From assembly GCF_004362215.1 (NCBI RefSeq), contig NZ_SNWR01000002.1:1426001-1490000 (forward strand): a stretch of DNA of 64,000 nucleotides, written 5' to 3'. Origin of the DNA: Paractinoplanes brasiliensis. GTDB lineage: Bacteria; Actinomycetota; Actinomycetes; Mycobacteriales; Micromonosporaceae. Position 1 is the stretch's first letter. Each line of letters starts with the position of its first letter. The notes under the pieces were generated by a model that was not told where the DNA came from, made no database searches, and worked only from the letters and a program-made list of their open reading frames with translations. A program made the position numbers and the translations under genes. Of the stretch, positions 7,903 through 17,700 are shown in pieces.

Positions 7903-7929
7903 GTCGCGCGCCGTCCGGCGAAATCGACA
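7903..7929 (-). promoter_or_regulatory. Predicted ECF42 promoter of the YCII-sigma operon
   Basis: Reading the minus strand, TGTCGA (7929-7924) is followed after exactly 17 bp by CGAC (7906-7903), about 37 nt before the YCII start codon. TGTCGA with a CGA-type -10 is the motif known for ECF42-dependent promoters. It indicates positive autoregulation. Confidence 0.75.
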
Positions 7930-8015
7930 CCACCGCGCAGTCGTTCTTAAGCCGATCACAAGTGGGGTGCGGCAGAGTCGTCGGTGTTGAGAAACGGATG
8001 ACCGAAGGGAACACC

Positions 8016-9389
8016 ATGACCACCGCTGTCGAGTCCTTCGACACCCTGCGTCGCAGGCTCACCGGCGCCCTGGCGCTGCCCGGCGATCCGCGGTACACCG
8101 AGCTGACGGCCGGGTTCAACGTCGCGATCACGGCCAAGCCGGCCGCCGTTGTCGAGGCACGCGACGCGCAGGACGTGGCCGAGGCCGTACGGTTCGCCGC
8201 CGCCACCGGACGCGCGGCCGGCGTGCAGGCGACCGGTCACGGCCTGGCCGGCACGTTCGACGAGGCGATCCTCGTGCACACCGGCAAGCTGGACGAGTGT
8301 GTTGTGCACCCGGACGGCTGGGCCCGGGTCGGCGCCGGGGTGCGCTGGCAGCAGGTGATCGACGCGGCGGCGGAGCACGGGCTCGCCCCGCTGTGCGGGG
8401 CGGCGCCGGGCGTGGGTGTCGTCGGCTACACCACCGGCGGAGGGCTCGGCCCGGTCGCGCGCACGTTCGGGTGGGCGTCGGACCGCGTACGGGCCGTCGA
8501 GATCGTCACCGGCGACGGCGTGCCGCGCCGGGTCACCGCGACCGACGAGCCCGACCTGTTCTGGGGTGTCCGCGGCGGCAAGGGCGCGCTCGGCATCGTC
8601 ACGGCCCTCGAGTTCGACCTGATCCAACAGCCTTCCCTGTACGCCGGCGCCCTGTACTTCGCCGGCGCCGACAGCGCGACGGTGCTGCACCGCTGGCGGG
8701 AATGGTCGTCCACGCTGCCGCCGGCCGCCACCACGTCGCTGGCCTTCCTGCAGCTGCCCCCGATGCCGGGTGTGCCCGAACCGCTCGCGGGCCGGTTCAC
8801 GGTGGCCGTGCGGTTCGCCTGGACCGAGTCCCCGGAGGCGGGTTCGTCGGTGCTGGCCCCCATCCGGGCGGCGGCCGACCCGATCATCGACGCGGTGCAG
8901 ACCATTCCGTACGCGGCCATCGGCATGATCCACGCCGATCCCACCGACCCGATGCCGGTGATCGAGGAGACGGACCTGCTCACCTCGTTCCCGGCTCCGG
9001 CCGCGGACGCGCTGCTGGCGGTCGCGGGGCCGGCTGCCCGTTCGCCTCAGGTGATCGTCGAGCTGCGCCAGCTGGGCGGCGCCCTGGCCGCGCCGCCGGA
9101 ACACCCGAGCGCCCTGTGCCACCGCGACGCCGCGTTCAGCCTGAACATCATCGGCGTGCCCGTGCCGCCGGTGGCCGCCCTGATCACACCGCACGCGGCG
9201 GCGATCCGTGCGGCGCTGTCGCCGTGGTCGACCGGCGGGGCGCTGCCCAACATGGCCGCCGGGACGGGGGCGGACCGGATCGCCCGCTCGTACGACCCGG
9301 CCACGCTGGAGCGGCTGATGGCTCTGGCCGAGCGGTACGACCCGGCGAACGTCCTGCGGGTGGGACAGGTGCCTGTCCGCCAGTCCTGA
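8016..9389 (+). CDS. FAD-binding oxidoreductase, berberine-bridge-enzyme type
   Basis: A 457-residue flavoenzyme of the PCMH/VAO superfamily. The N-terminal FAD domain contains VQATGHGLAG (about residues 69-78), whose histidine is the usual covalent 8-alpha FAD attachment site. It is followed by the pyrophosphate loop (GAAPGVGVVGYTTGGGLG) and WGVRGGKGALGIVTALEF. The C-terminal end YDPANVLRVGQ is the typical BBE motif. The cysteine of doubly linked BBE enzymes is absent, so attachment is probably single. The start ATG 8016 follows GAAGGGA. The gene diverges from the ECF42 operon across about 150 bp, but no ECF42 motif faces it. The substrate is unknown; small alcohols, sugars or secondary metabolites are usual. 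Confidence 0.9.
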   Translation: MTTAVESFDTLRRRLTGALALPGDPRYTELTAGFNVAITAKPAAVVEARDAQDVAEAVRFAAATGRAAGVQATGHGLAGTFDEAILVHTGKLDECVVHPDGWARVGAGVRWQQVIDAAAEHGLAPLCGAAPGVGVVGYTTGGGLGPVARTFGWASDRVRAVEIVTGDGVPRRVTATDEPDLFWGVRGGKGALGIVTALEFDLIQQPSLYAGALYFAGADSATVLHRWREWSSTLPPAATTSLAFLQLPPMPGVPEPLAGRFTVAVRFAWTESPEAGSSVLAPIRAAADPIIDAVQTIPYAAIGMIHADPTDPMPVIEETDLLTSFPAPAADALLAVAGPAARSPQVIVELRQLGGALAAPPEHPSALCHRDAAFSLNIIGVPVPPVAALITPHAAAIRAALSPWSTGGALPNMAAGTGADRIARSYDPATLERLMALAERYDPANVLRVGQVPVRQS

Positions 9390-9394
9390 GGTGG

Positions 9395-9424
9395 TGGGCC
9401 GCGATCTGGCGGGATCGCGGCCCA
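9395..9424 (+). terminator. Hairpin terminator after FAD oxidoreductase
   Basis: TGGGCCGCGATC (9395-9406) pairs perfectly with GATCGCGGCCCA (9413-9424) around a 6-nt loop, 5 nt after the stop codon. No U-run follows. Confidence 0.8.
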
Positions 9425-9650
9425 TCCCCAGCGCGCCGACGGCTTGGTGGAGCCGCGGCGCTGATCGGGGCGCCGGGCGAGGGAGCCACGCCCGGCGCAG
9501 GGTCCGGCCGGCAGCGAGGGGGCAGCCGGCCGGACTCCCCCGTTCGGACCGTCCGGACCGGACCTTGCGTCCTCACCTTCCGCGATCAACTGTCCCTACC
9601 ATCGGCGTCATGCGATCTGGTGATCGGGCTGTGACTCACGGTGGGCGCGC

Positions 9651-11282
9651 ATGACCGACCCTGGGCCGGCCCTCGGCGGCTCATTGTGGACAGCGCCCGA
9701 CGAGTTCCGCGGACGGCTGATCGATCTCGCCGGGCGCGCGCTGCGCGATGATCCCGGCCTGCAGTCCGCGCTGTCGCGGTGGAAGGACGAGCTGCTGCAA
9801 TCGGCCCTGCTCGACTCGATCGCCGAGCAGGCCGACACGCTCCTGGCCCGCACGAACCGCGAGATCGACGACGTCGTCGCGAAACGGCGAGCACTCGACG
9901 CCCACACCACCGATCCGCCGCCCTCGATCGCCGGCCAGGCCGGCAGGAGGCGGCGACGGCGCTGCTGATCCAGCGTTTGCAGGCCGAGGTCGCCAACCGG
10001 GTCAACCCCCGGTTTCGCCACGACCCTGGGCCAGATCAGTCCGCACGGCCTGCAGCAGATGCGCGGCGCCGACTACATCGTGCGGACCCGCTCCTTCGGC
10101 CGGCTCAGCGCCGAGATCGCCAGGCTCAGTGGTGGCGCCGTAGGACTGGCGGGCCCACGCGGCGCGGGGAAGTCCTCGTTGCTTGACCAGTACCGGGCGG
10201 GCCGCATCGCGGAAGCCGGCACCGCCGGGCGGCAGCTCGTCGTCACCGAGAGCGTGCCGGTGAGGTACGAGCCGCGCGAATACGTGCTCTACCTCTACGG
10301 CCGCCTGTGCCAGGAGGTCGTCGCGTTCATCCCGCCTCCGTCGCTGTCACGCGGCCGCAGTCACCGGACCCGGTTCGGCGTCAGCGCCACCGTGGCGATC
10401 ACGGCCGGGGCCGCGTGGCTGGCCGTGGTGCTGCTCGGCGCCGCCAAGCTGCCCGGCTCGATCAGCCGCATCCCCGTGGTGATCGTGTTCGACGAACTGG
10501 ACAAGATGAGCGACCCGGAGCGGGTGCAGGACTTCCTCAACACGGTGAAGTCGCTGTTCAGCCTGGAGATCGCGGGCTGCCTGTTCCTGGTGTCGGTGTC
10601 CGAGGACGCGCTCGCCCGGTTCGAGCGCCGGGGCCTGCCCATCCGGGACGCCATGGACAGCACGTTCGACGCGGTCGTGCCGGTCGAATACCTCAACCTC
10701 GACGACGCGACCGCGCTCATATCGGACCGGGTTGCCGGGCTGCCCGACCCGTTCATCGCCCTGCTGCACTCGCTCGGCGGCGGGCTGCCCCGGGAGTTGC
10801 TGCGGTACACCCGTTCGCTCGTGCGGCACCGCGACGAGAAGCACCTCGGGGCCATCGCCCGGTCGCTCGTGGGCGAGGACCTGCGCATGAAGGCACGCGG
10901 GCTGGGGGCCGTCATCGCCCGGCGCGGGCTGGCCGAGCCGTACGCGAGCGACCTGATGAAGTTCGTCAACGACAACACCGAACCGGACCCGGTCGTGCTG
11001 CTGAAGGCGGTGGCGGCCCCGCCCCTGCCCGCCGAGCAGGCGGACGACCTGGCCGACGCGCTGCACCTGCAGATGGAGACGCTGGGCTACCTGTACTTCT
11101 GCGCCACGGTGCTGGAGGCGTTCACCGGCGTACGGAAGAACGACTACACCGACCGTCGCGGGTCTTTCGACACGCTGGCCTCGGCGCGGCAATTGTTCGC
11201 CGTCAACGCGCGGCTGGCCTGGCTGACAGTCAACTCGTTCCGCAGGCAGTGGTCGCTGCCCGAGGTCGCGCCGCCCGGCTAG
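9651..11282 (+). pseudogene. P-loop ATPase gene with two compensating frameshifts
   Basis: The first part (9651 to about 9945) encodes a helical N-terminus ending near KRRALDAHTTDPPPS. Coding then continues in a second frame (LLIQRLQAEVANRVN) and near 10009 returns to the first frame at FATTLGQISPHGLQQMRGADY, giving one ATPase to 11282. Walker A is GPRGAGKSS (at about 10150) and Walker B is VVIVFDELDKMSD (about 10480). Between them is one likely membrane helix (VAITAGAAWLAVVLLGAA). KAP-like or STAND-like ATPases are the nearest comparison. The second shift lies in a run of five C. Each shift is a single-base change, so sequencing indels, genuine decay or programmed shifting are all possible. 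If it is read as separate genes, 10059-11282 is the longest intact piece. Confidence 0.65.
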
Positions 11283-11314
11283 CAGGCGGGTTGTGCCGTT
11301 GTGGCGCCACCCGG

Positions 11315-12043
11315 TCAGGCGACGCTTCCGGGCGTTGCCGGGCTGCCCGGCCAGGAGAGGCGTTCCAACCAGCGGTCGAGCAGGGCGAGCTCGGCCGGCT
11401 CGAGGGCGTCGGCGCCGGTGACGGCCAGCTGGGAGCGGAGCCGAAGCGCGGCCGCGGCCACGGGATCTTCGGCGGCGAGCTCGGCGGGCGAGGTCAGCAC
11501 GGCGGCGAAGATGGCGTCCCGCGTACGGGAGGAAAGGTTGGGGTCGTCGAAAAGCTCCGGCTGGGCGATACAGCTCAGCACCAGCCCGACGTTGGCCGGC
11601 AGGATCAGCTGGGCGGCCGCGTTGGGGGTGACGCGCAGCGCTCCGACGGCGGCGCAACGCAGGAGGGCCGCTTCCAGCAGGTCCATGATCTTGCGGCGGG
11701 CCTGGGCGTGCGAGCGGGGCCGCGGGGCGAACATCAGCTGGTAGAGCGCCGGGTTGCGACGGCCGAAGTCGATGTGGTCGTCCCAGCCGGCGACCAGGTC
11801 GGCCACCGGGTCGTCGGTGGTGGGCTGTGCCGCCTTGTGTTCGGCGTAGCGCCGCAGTCCGTCGTCGGCCAGCGCGTCGAGCAGCCCGTTCTTGTCGCCG
11901 AAGAGCCGATAGAGCACCGGCTGGGTCACGCCGACCGCCTCGCAGACGGCCCGGGTGGCGATGTCGCCGTCCGGCGAGGCCACCAGTTGCTGCTCGGCGG
12001 CGGCAATCATCGCGGCTCGCACGTCGGGCGTGAGGGTCGTCAT
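11315..12043 (-). CDS. TetR-family transcriptional regulator
   Basis: A full-length 242-residue TetR repressor. The N-terminal HTH covers about residues 12-55 (GDIATRAVCEAVGVTQPVLYRLFGDKNGLLDAL pattern), followed by a long helical ligand-binding domain with a WDDHIDFGRRNPALYQLMF segment found in many actinobacterial TetR proteins. There is no Shine-Dalgarno before ATG 12043, but TACCAT ends 7 nt upstream, so the mRNA may be leaderless. It is convergent with the frameshifted ATPase gene and has no obvious partner nearby; the divergent side holds the chemoreceptor on the same strand, not a likely target. The ligand is unknown. Confidence 0.9.
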   Translation of the reverse strand: MTTLTPDVRAAMIAAAEQQLVASPDGDIATRAVCEAVGVTQPVLYRLFGDKNGLLDALADDGLRRYAEHKAAQPTTDDPVADLVAGWDDHIDFGRRNPALYQLMFAPRPRSHAQARRKIMDLLEAALLRCAAVGALRVTPNAAAQLILPANVGLVLSCIAQPELFDDPNLSSRTRDAIFAAVLTSPAELAAEDPVAAAALRLRSQLAVTGADALEPAELALLDRWLERLSWPGSPATPGSVA

Positions 12044-12112
12044 GTAATCAATGGTACGCCAACGACCTATCAGCGCTACAGCCCGTCACATCGGTGATAT
12101 GGAGAATCGCGT

Positions 12113-13732
12113 TCAGTACCGGAACGACGCGACCAAGGCCTGGAGGTCGTCCGAGGCGCGGCCCAGATCCTCAGCGGTCCGCCTCGTGCGGCCCGCGTTC
12201 TCGGTGGTCCCCTGAGCGTTCTGCGCGACACCCTGGATGCTGGCGGCGATGTCACCGGCGCCGGTGGCGGTCTCGCCCACGTTGCGGCTCATTTCGGCCG
12301 TGGTGGCCGACTGCTCCTCGATCGCCGAGGCGATCGTCAGCTGGGTGGCGTTGATGTCCGCCACCACCGTCCCGATCTGGCCGATCGCCTGCGTCGCGGC
12401 CGCGCTGCCCTGCTGAATCGCGGTGACCCGCTGGGCGATCCGCTCGGTGGCGGTCGCTGTCTGCTCGGCGAGTGCCTTCACCTCACCCGCGACGACGGCG
12501 AAGCCCTTGCCGCTCTCGCCCGCCCGAGCGGCCTCGATGGTCGCGTTGAGCGCGAGCAGGTTGGTCTGCTGCGCGATTGACGTGATCAGGTTGACCACCT
12601 CGTGGATCTCAGCGGACGACTCGCCGAGCCGGATGATCGTCTCGTTGGCCTCGGCAGCGGCACGCACGCCGCCCTCGGCAATCTCGGTGGCCAGGGCCGC
12701 ACTTCGGGAGATCTCGGCAATCGACGCTGTCATCTCCTCGGCCGACGCCGCCATCGTGGACACGATCGCCGAAACCTCCTCCGCGCCCGTGCTGACCACG
12801 CCGGCCTGACTGCTGGTCTGCGCCGCGCCGCCCGCCAGTTGGGCACTGACCGTGCCGAGTTCGTCGGCGGCGCGAGCGACCCGGCCCGCCTCGTCGGCGA
12901 CCTTGGCCACAGGCCGCTGCATGCGCTCGGCGAAGCGGTTGAAGCTGCGGGCCGCCCGGCCGACCTCGTCGCGGCCGTCGTCGTGCACGCGCTGGGTCAG
13001 GTCGCCGTCCCCGTCGGCGATCTCGGCGAGCCGAAGGTTGAGGTCGCGCAGCGGCCGGGTGATCGAGCTGACCAGGAGGGCGGCGAGGATCGCGCCGAGC
13101 AGGACGACCACGATGCCGGCGGCGATCATCACCGCGGACGAACGCCGGGACGCCTCCTCGGCAGCCTTCACGGCGAGCAGCGAGTTGCGGTCGACGGAGT
13201 CCACGAGCTGGTCGACAGCGGCCGCGGCCTCGTTGAAGAGCTTGATCTCGTCGACGGCAACCAGCTCGTGACCGCGGGCCAGCGCGGCCGGACGGCCGTT
13301 GCGGTAGTCAGCGATGATCGTCTTGTCGAGGCTCATGAACTCCTCGAACAACTCCGCGGCCCGGCCGGCGGCGGTGCGTTCGGCGTCGGTCAGCCGGGCC
13401 CCGCGCAGGGCGGCCAGCTCGCGGCGGAACGCGTCGGCCGAGGCCAGGAACGCGGCCCGGCTTCCGGCGGTGTCGGCCGTCGCGCCGGGCACACCGCGAG
13501 CGACGTCGAAGGCGTACGCGGTCTGCCAGCCGTTGAAGTCTGCCGAGCGGAACTTGACCTGCATCGCGAGGCGCGTGGCCTCGCGATACTCCTGCACCGC
13601 CGCCGTGGCCCGCCGCTGACCCGCCATCGCCGACAATCCAACGGCGATCATGCTGACGATCAGCGTGAGCAGCAACGACATGCTGAGCACCAGCCGTACA
13701 CCGATCTTGATCCTGCGCAGCGCCGTCAGCAT
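12113..13732 (-). CDS. Methyl-accepting chemotaxis protein
   Basis: A 539-residue transmembrane chemoreceptor. TM1 is at about residues 10-35 (LVLSMSLLLTLIVSMIAVGLS). A four-helix-bundle-like periplasmic-side sensor of about 150 residues follows, then TM2 at about 190-212 (AVMIAAGIVVVLLGAILAALL), a HAMP domain (RPLRDLNLRLAEIADGDGDL) and the signalling domain. The hairpin tip reads INLLALNATIEAARAGE with one change (TNLLALNATIEAARAGE), the CheA/CheW contact site. It ends AEDLGRASDDLQALVASFRY. Start ATG 13732 has GAGGGG upstream. No other chemotaxis gene is nearby, so it is an orphan receptor, consistent with a bacterium that makes motile cells or spores. Confidence 0.95.
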   Translation of the reverse strand: MLTALRRIKIGVRLVLSMSLLLTLIVSMIAVGLSAMAGQRRATAAVQEYREATRLAMQVKFRSADFNGWQTAYAFDVARGVPGATADTAGSRAAFLASADAFRRELAALRGARLTDAERTAAGRAAELFEEFMSLDKTIIADYRNGRPAALARGHELVAVDEIKLFNEAAAAVDQLVDSVDRNSLLAVKAAEEASRRSSAVMIAAGIVVVLLGAILAALLVSSITRPLRDLNLRLAEIADGDGDLTQRVHDDGRDEVGRAARSFNRFAERMQRPVAKVADEAGRVARAADELGTVSAQLAGGAAQTSSQAGVVSTGAEEVSAIVSTMAASAEEMTASIAEISRSAALATEIAEGGVRAAAEANETIIRLGESSAEIHEVVNLITSIAQQTNLLALNATIEAARAGESGKGFAVVAGEVKALAEQTATATERIAQRVTAIQQGSAAATQAIGQIGTVVADINATQLTIASAIEEQSATTAEMSRNVGETATGAGDIAASIQGVAQNAQGTTENAGRTRRTAEDLGRASDDLQALVASFRY

Positions 13733-13791
13733 TGCCGTCCCCTCGTGGTTTCTACCGGGCAGACGCTCCATCGGCAGCTGCTCAGTCTTGT

Positions 13792-14700
13792 TTAGCCGCC
13801 GGCCGTGAGACCGCCGGCAACCTGCTCGAGGGTCCTGCGCAGGGCCTGGGATGCCGGGGAGGCGGCGCCGGCCACTCGCTGAGCCGTGAAGATGGTGCGG
13901 CGGGGGCGGTTCGGCAGGTCGAGCAGGCGGCATGAGGTGGAGCGGCCCAGCCAGAGCAGATCGGGGATCAGGGCGACCGCGTTGCCCGACTCGACGAGGC
14001 GGATGTGGGCCTGCAGGTCGGCGGTCTCATACCGTACGTCGGGCTCGAAACCGGTGGAACGGCAGAGCTGTTCGGCGAAATGGCGCGACGCCGTCCCCCG
14101 CGGCTCCATCACCCACGGCATGTGGCGGGCCTCGTCGAGGGAGGCCACCGGATGCAGGGCGGCGTCGGCTGAGGGCAGGGCCAGGCGGATGGCGTCGGTG
14201 GTGAGCGGGTGCCGGTCGAGGCCGGGGTGGTGTGGGGCGGCGTGAGCCGGGTACTGCTCAGCGATCACCATGTCGAAGTCGCGGGCCCAGGTTTCACGCA
14301 GCGCCTCCTCGGGCTCGCGCTGCACCATTTCGACCCGTACGTCGGGAAAGCGGGACGCCATGGCCAGCAGAGTCGCCGGCATCAGGGCCAGCGCGGCCGA
14401 CTGGAAGACAGCCACCCGGACGCGGCCGCCGACCCGGGTGCCTGCCGCCCGCAGCCCGGCCTCGGCCCGTTCGAGGCTGTCGAGGATCTCGCCGACCGAC
14501 TCGACCAGCACCTCGGCCTCGGGGGTGAGCTGCACGCCGCGGCCCGACTTGCGCAGCAGCGGGCGGCCGGCCTCCTTTTCGAGCAGGCTGAGCTGCTGCG
14601 ACACCGCCGACGGGGAGAAGTTGAGCGCGTCGGCCACGGCCGCGATGGTGCCCCGGATGGCCAGCTCGCGCAGCAGCACAAGACGCCTGATCTCCAGCAT
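13792..14700 (-). CDS. LysR-family regulator, probable regulator of putA
   Basis: A 302-residue LysR-type regulator. The winged HTH is at residues 1-60 (LRELAIRGTIAAVADALNFS, PSAVSQQLSLLEKEAG), and the co-inducer domain follows from about residue 90 (RVRVAVFQSAALALMPATLL). It starts 92 bp from, and divergent to, the proline catabolism gene putA, the classic arrangement of a LysR activator and its target. Proline or an intermediate would be a natural inducer, but this is inference from position. No clear T-N11-A box stands out in the short intergenic region. Confidence 0.9.
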   Translation of the reverse strand: MLEIRRLVLLRELAIRGTIAAVADALNFSPSAVSQQLSLLEKEAGRPLLRKSGRGVQLTPEAEVLVESVGEILDSLERAEAGLRAAGTRVGGRVRVAVFQSAALALMPATLLAMASRFPDVRVEMVQREPEEALRETWARDFDMVIAEQYPAHAAPHHPGLDRHPLTTDAIRLALPSADAALHPVASLDEARHMPWVMEPRGTASRHFAEQLCRSTGFEPDVRYETADLQAHIRLVESGNAVALIPDLLWLGRSTSCRLLDLPNRPRRTIFTAQRVAGAASPASQALRRTLEQVAGGLTAGG

Positions 14701-14792
14701 GGCGGGGACCTCCCGAACGTTAAGAAGAACTGAAGAGTACTCGTCGGAAACCGTCGCTTTTCCTGAACGGACAGCGGAAGGACACTTTCGGC

Positions 14793-17700
14793 ATGTCTGA
14801 CGTCGTCCAGTCCCGGCCCGCAGAGGCAGAGCGGGACGAGCTCGCTCACGAGGCGATCTCCCTGGTGCGCCGCTGGCTCCACGAGGCCTCGGCGATCAAG
14901 ACCACCGGTTCGGCCGCGCAACTGGCCGGCGTGCTGCGCGATCCGAAGGGGCTGGCCTTCGCGGTCGGCTTCGTCGACGGCGTGGTGCGGCCCGAAGACG
15001 TACGGGTCAGCGCCCGCGCCCTCGCCGCCCTCGCGCCGGACGTGCCGCGGTTCCTGCCCGCTCCCCTGCGGGCAGCCGTCCGCGCCGGTGGTGTGCTCGC
15101 GCCGATCATGCCGGGGGTGGTCGTGCCGATCGCCCGCCGGGTCCTGCGCCGCATGGTCGGCCACCTGATCGTCGACGCCACCGACGCCAAGCTGGGCCGC
15201 GCCATCGCGAAGATCAAACGCCGGGACGTACGCCTGAACGTGAACCTGCTCGGCGAGGCCGTGCTGGGCCGGGGCGAGGCGACCCGCCGGCTGCGCGAGA
15301 CCGAGCGCCTGCTCGCCCGCGGAGACGTCGACTACGTGTCGATCAAGGTGTCCTCGACCGTCGCGCCGCACAACCCGTGGGCCTTCGACGAGGCCGTGAC
15401 CGAGATCGTGGAGCAGCTGACCCCGCTGTTCACGCTGGCCGCGACCGCCCGTACCCGCAAGTTCGTGAACCTCGACATGGAGGAGTACAAGGACCTCGAC
15501 CTCACTATCGCGGTCTTCACCCGCCTGCTCGACAAGCCCGAGCTGCACGACCTCGAAGCCGGCATCGTGCTGCAGGCGTACCTGCCGGACGCGCTCGCCG
15601 CGATGATCCGCCTGCAGGAGTGGGCCACGGTGCGCCGCCGGACAGGGGGCGCGGGCATCAAGGTGCGCCTCGTCAAGGGCGCGAACCTGCCGATGGAGCA
15701 GGTCGAGGCGGCTGTGCACGGCTGGCCCCTGGCGACGTGGGGCTCGAAACAGGAGACGGACACCAACTACAAGCGGGTCCTCGACTACGCGCTCGACCCG
15801 GAGCGAATCGGCAACGTGCGCCTCGGCGTGGCCGGGCACAACCTGTTCGACGTCGCGTACGCGTGGCTGCTGGCCGGTCGTCGCGGGGTGCGCGAGGGCG
15901 TCGAGTTCGAGATGCTGCTCGGCATGGCCGAGGGCCAGGCCGAGGTGGTCCGGCGCGAGGTGGGCGGGTTGTTGCTCTACACCCCCGTCGTACGCCCGGA
16001 GCAGTTCGACGTGGCCATCGCGTACCTGATCCGCCGGCTCGAAGAGGGCGCGTCGAGCGACAACTTCATGTCCGCGGTGTTCGAGCTGGACAGCAACAGC
16101 GCCTTGTTCGCGCGTGAGCGTGACCGGTTCCTGGCGTCGCTGGCCGCACTGGATTCCTCCGTCCCGCCGCCTCATCGGGTCGCCGACCGCCACGCCGCCG
16201 TTGCCCCGTCACGGGCCGGGCACTTCGAGAACGTGCCGGACACCGACCCGTCCGTCGCGTCGAACCGTTCGATGATGCGCGAAGTGCTCGCCCGGGTGCC
16301 GTCGTCTCAGCTCGGCGTGGCCACCATCGAGGCCGCGCGGGTGGCGGACGAGCGGCGCCTCGACGACCGGCTGGGCTCGGCGGTCGCGGCCGCCGCCGCG
16401 TGGGGCGCGATGACCGGCGCTCAGCGCGGTGAGGTGCTGCACCGGGTCGGCGAGGCCCTGGAGGCCCGGCGCACCGACCTGATCGAGGTCATGGCGGCCG
16501 AGACGGGCAAGACCGCCGACCAGGCAGACCCCGAGGTGAGCGAGGCGATCGACTTCGCGCACTACTACGCGGAACTGGCCGCGCAACTGGACGACGTCGA
16601 CGGCGCGGTGGCCGTACCCGAGAAGCTGACCCTGGTCACGCCGCCGTGGAACTTCCCCGTCGCCATTCCGGCCGGCTCGGTGCTGTCCGCCCTGGCCGCC
16701 GGTTCGGCCGTCGCCCTCAAGCCGGCCGGACCGGCCGAACGGTGCGGCGCTTTGCTGGCTGAGATCATCAAGCCCGTTCTGCCGGACGCCGACCTGCTCA
16801 CCCTCGTACAGGTGGAAGAAAACACGCTGGGCCGCAAGCTGATCGCCCACGCGCTGGTCGACCGGGTGATCCTGACCGGGGCGTACGAGACCGCGCAGTT
16901 GTTCCGGTCGTTCCGCGCCGACCTGCCGCTGCTGGCCGAGACCAGCGGCAAGAACGCGATCATCGTGACCCCCAGCGCCGACCTGGACCTGGCCGTCAAG
17001 GACGTGGTGCACTCCGCGTTCGGGCACGCCGGCCAGAAGTGCTCGGCCGCCTCGCTGGTGATCCTGGTCGGGTCGGTCGCCCGCTCCGAGCGCTTCCGCC
17101 ACCAGCTGCTGGACGCGGCGGCCTCGCTCACCGTCGGCTGGCCGGCAGACGCGCGCAGCCAGGTCGGCCCGGTGATCGAACCCGCCGCCGGGAAGTTGCT
17201 GGACGGCCTGACCAAGCTCGAACCGGGCCAGCAGTGGCTGCTCAAGCCAGCGTCGTTGGACGAGAGCAACCGTCTGTGGAGCCCCGGCATCCGTGACGGC
17301 GTGGCCCGCGGGTCCGCGTTCCACCGCACCGAGTACTTCGGACCGGTGCTCGGCATCATGACCGCGGAAACCCTCGACGAGGCGATCGACCTGGTCAACG
17401 ACGTCGACTTCGGGCTGACCTCGGGCCTGCACTCGCTCGACCCGGCCGAGCTGAGCACGTGGCTGGACAGGGTGCAGGCCGGCAACCTGTACGTCAACCG
17501 GGGCATCACCGGCGCGATCGTGCGGCGGCAGCCGTTCGGCGGCTGGAAGCGCTCGGCCGTCGGACCAGGCACCAAGGCCGGCGGTCCCAACTACCTGGCC
17601 GGGTTGACGGGGTGGCGTTCCGCCCCCGCCGCCACGGGCGACGTGCCCGGCGACGTACGCGTTCTGGCGTCATCCGACATGGTCGCTCGCGCCGTCGCCA

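Noticed and set aside
9651..9968. Independent 105-residue gene
   Set aside because: Its end is an Arg-run created by a frame change; protein-like sequence continues in another frame and joins the ATPase downstream.
14382..16193. 603-residue minus-strand frame over LysR and putA
   Set aside because: It runs antisense through the conserved proline dehydrogenase domain and shifts across the LysR gene; no family resemblance.
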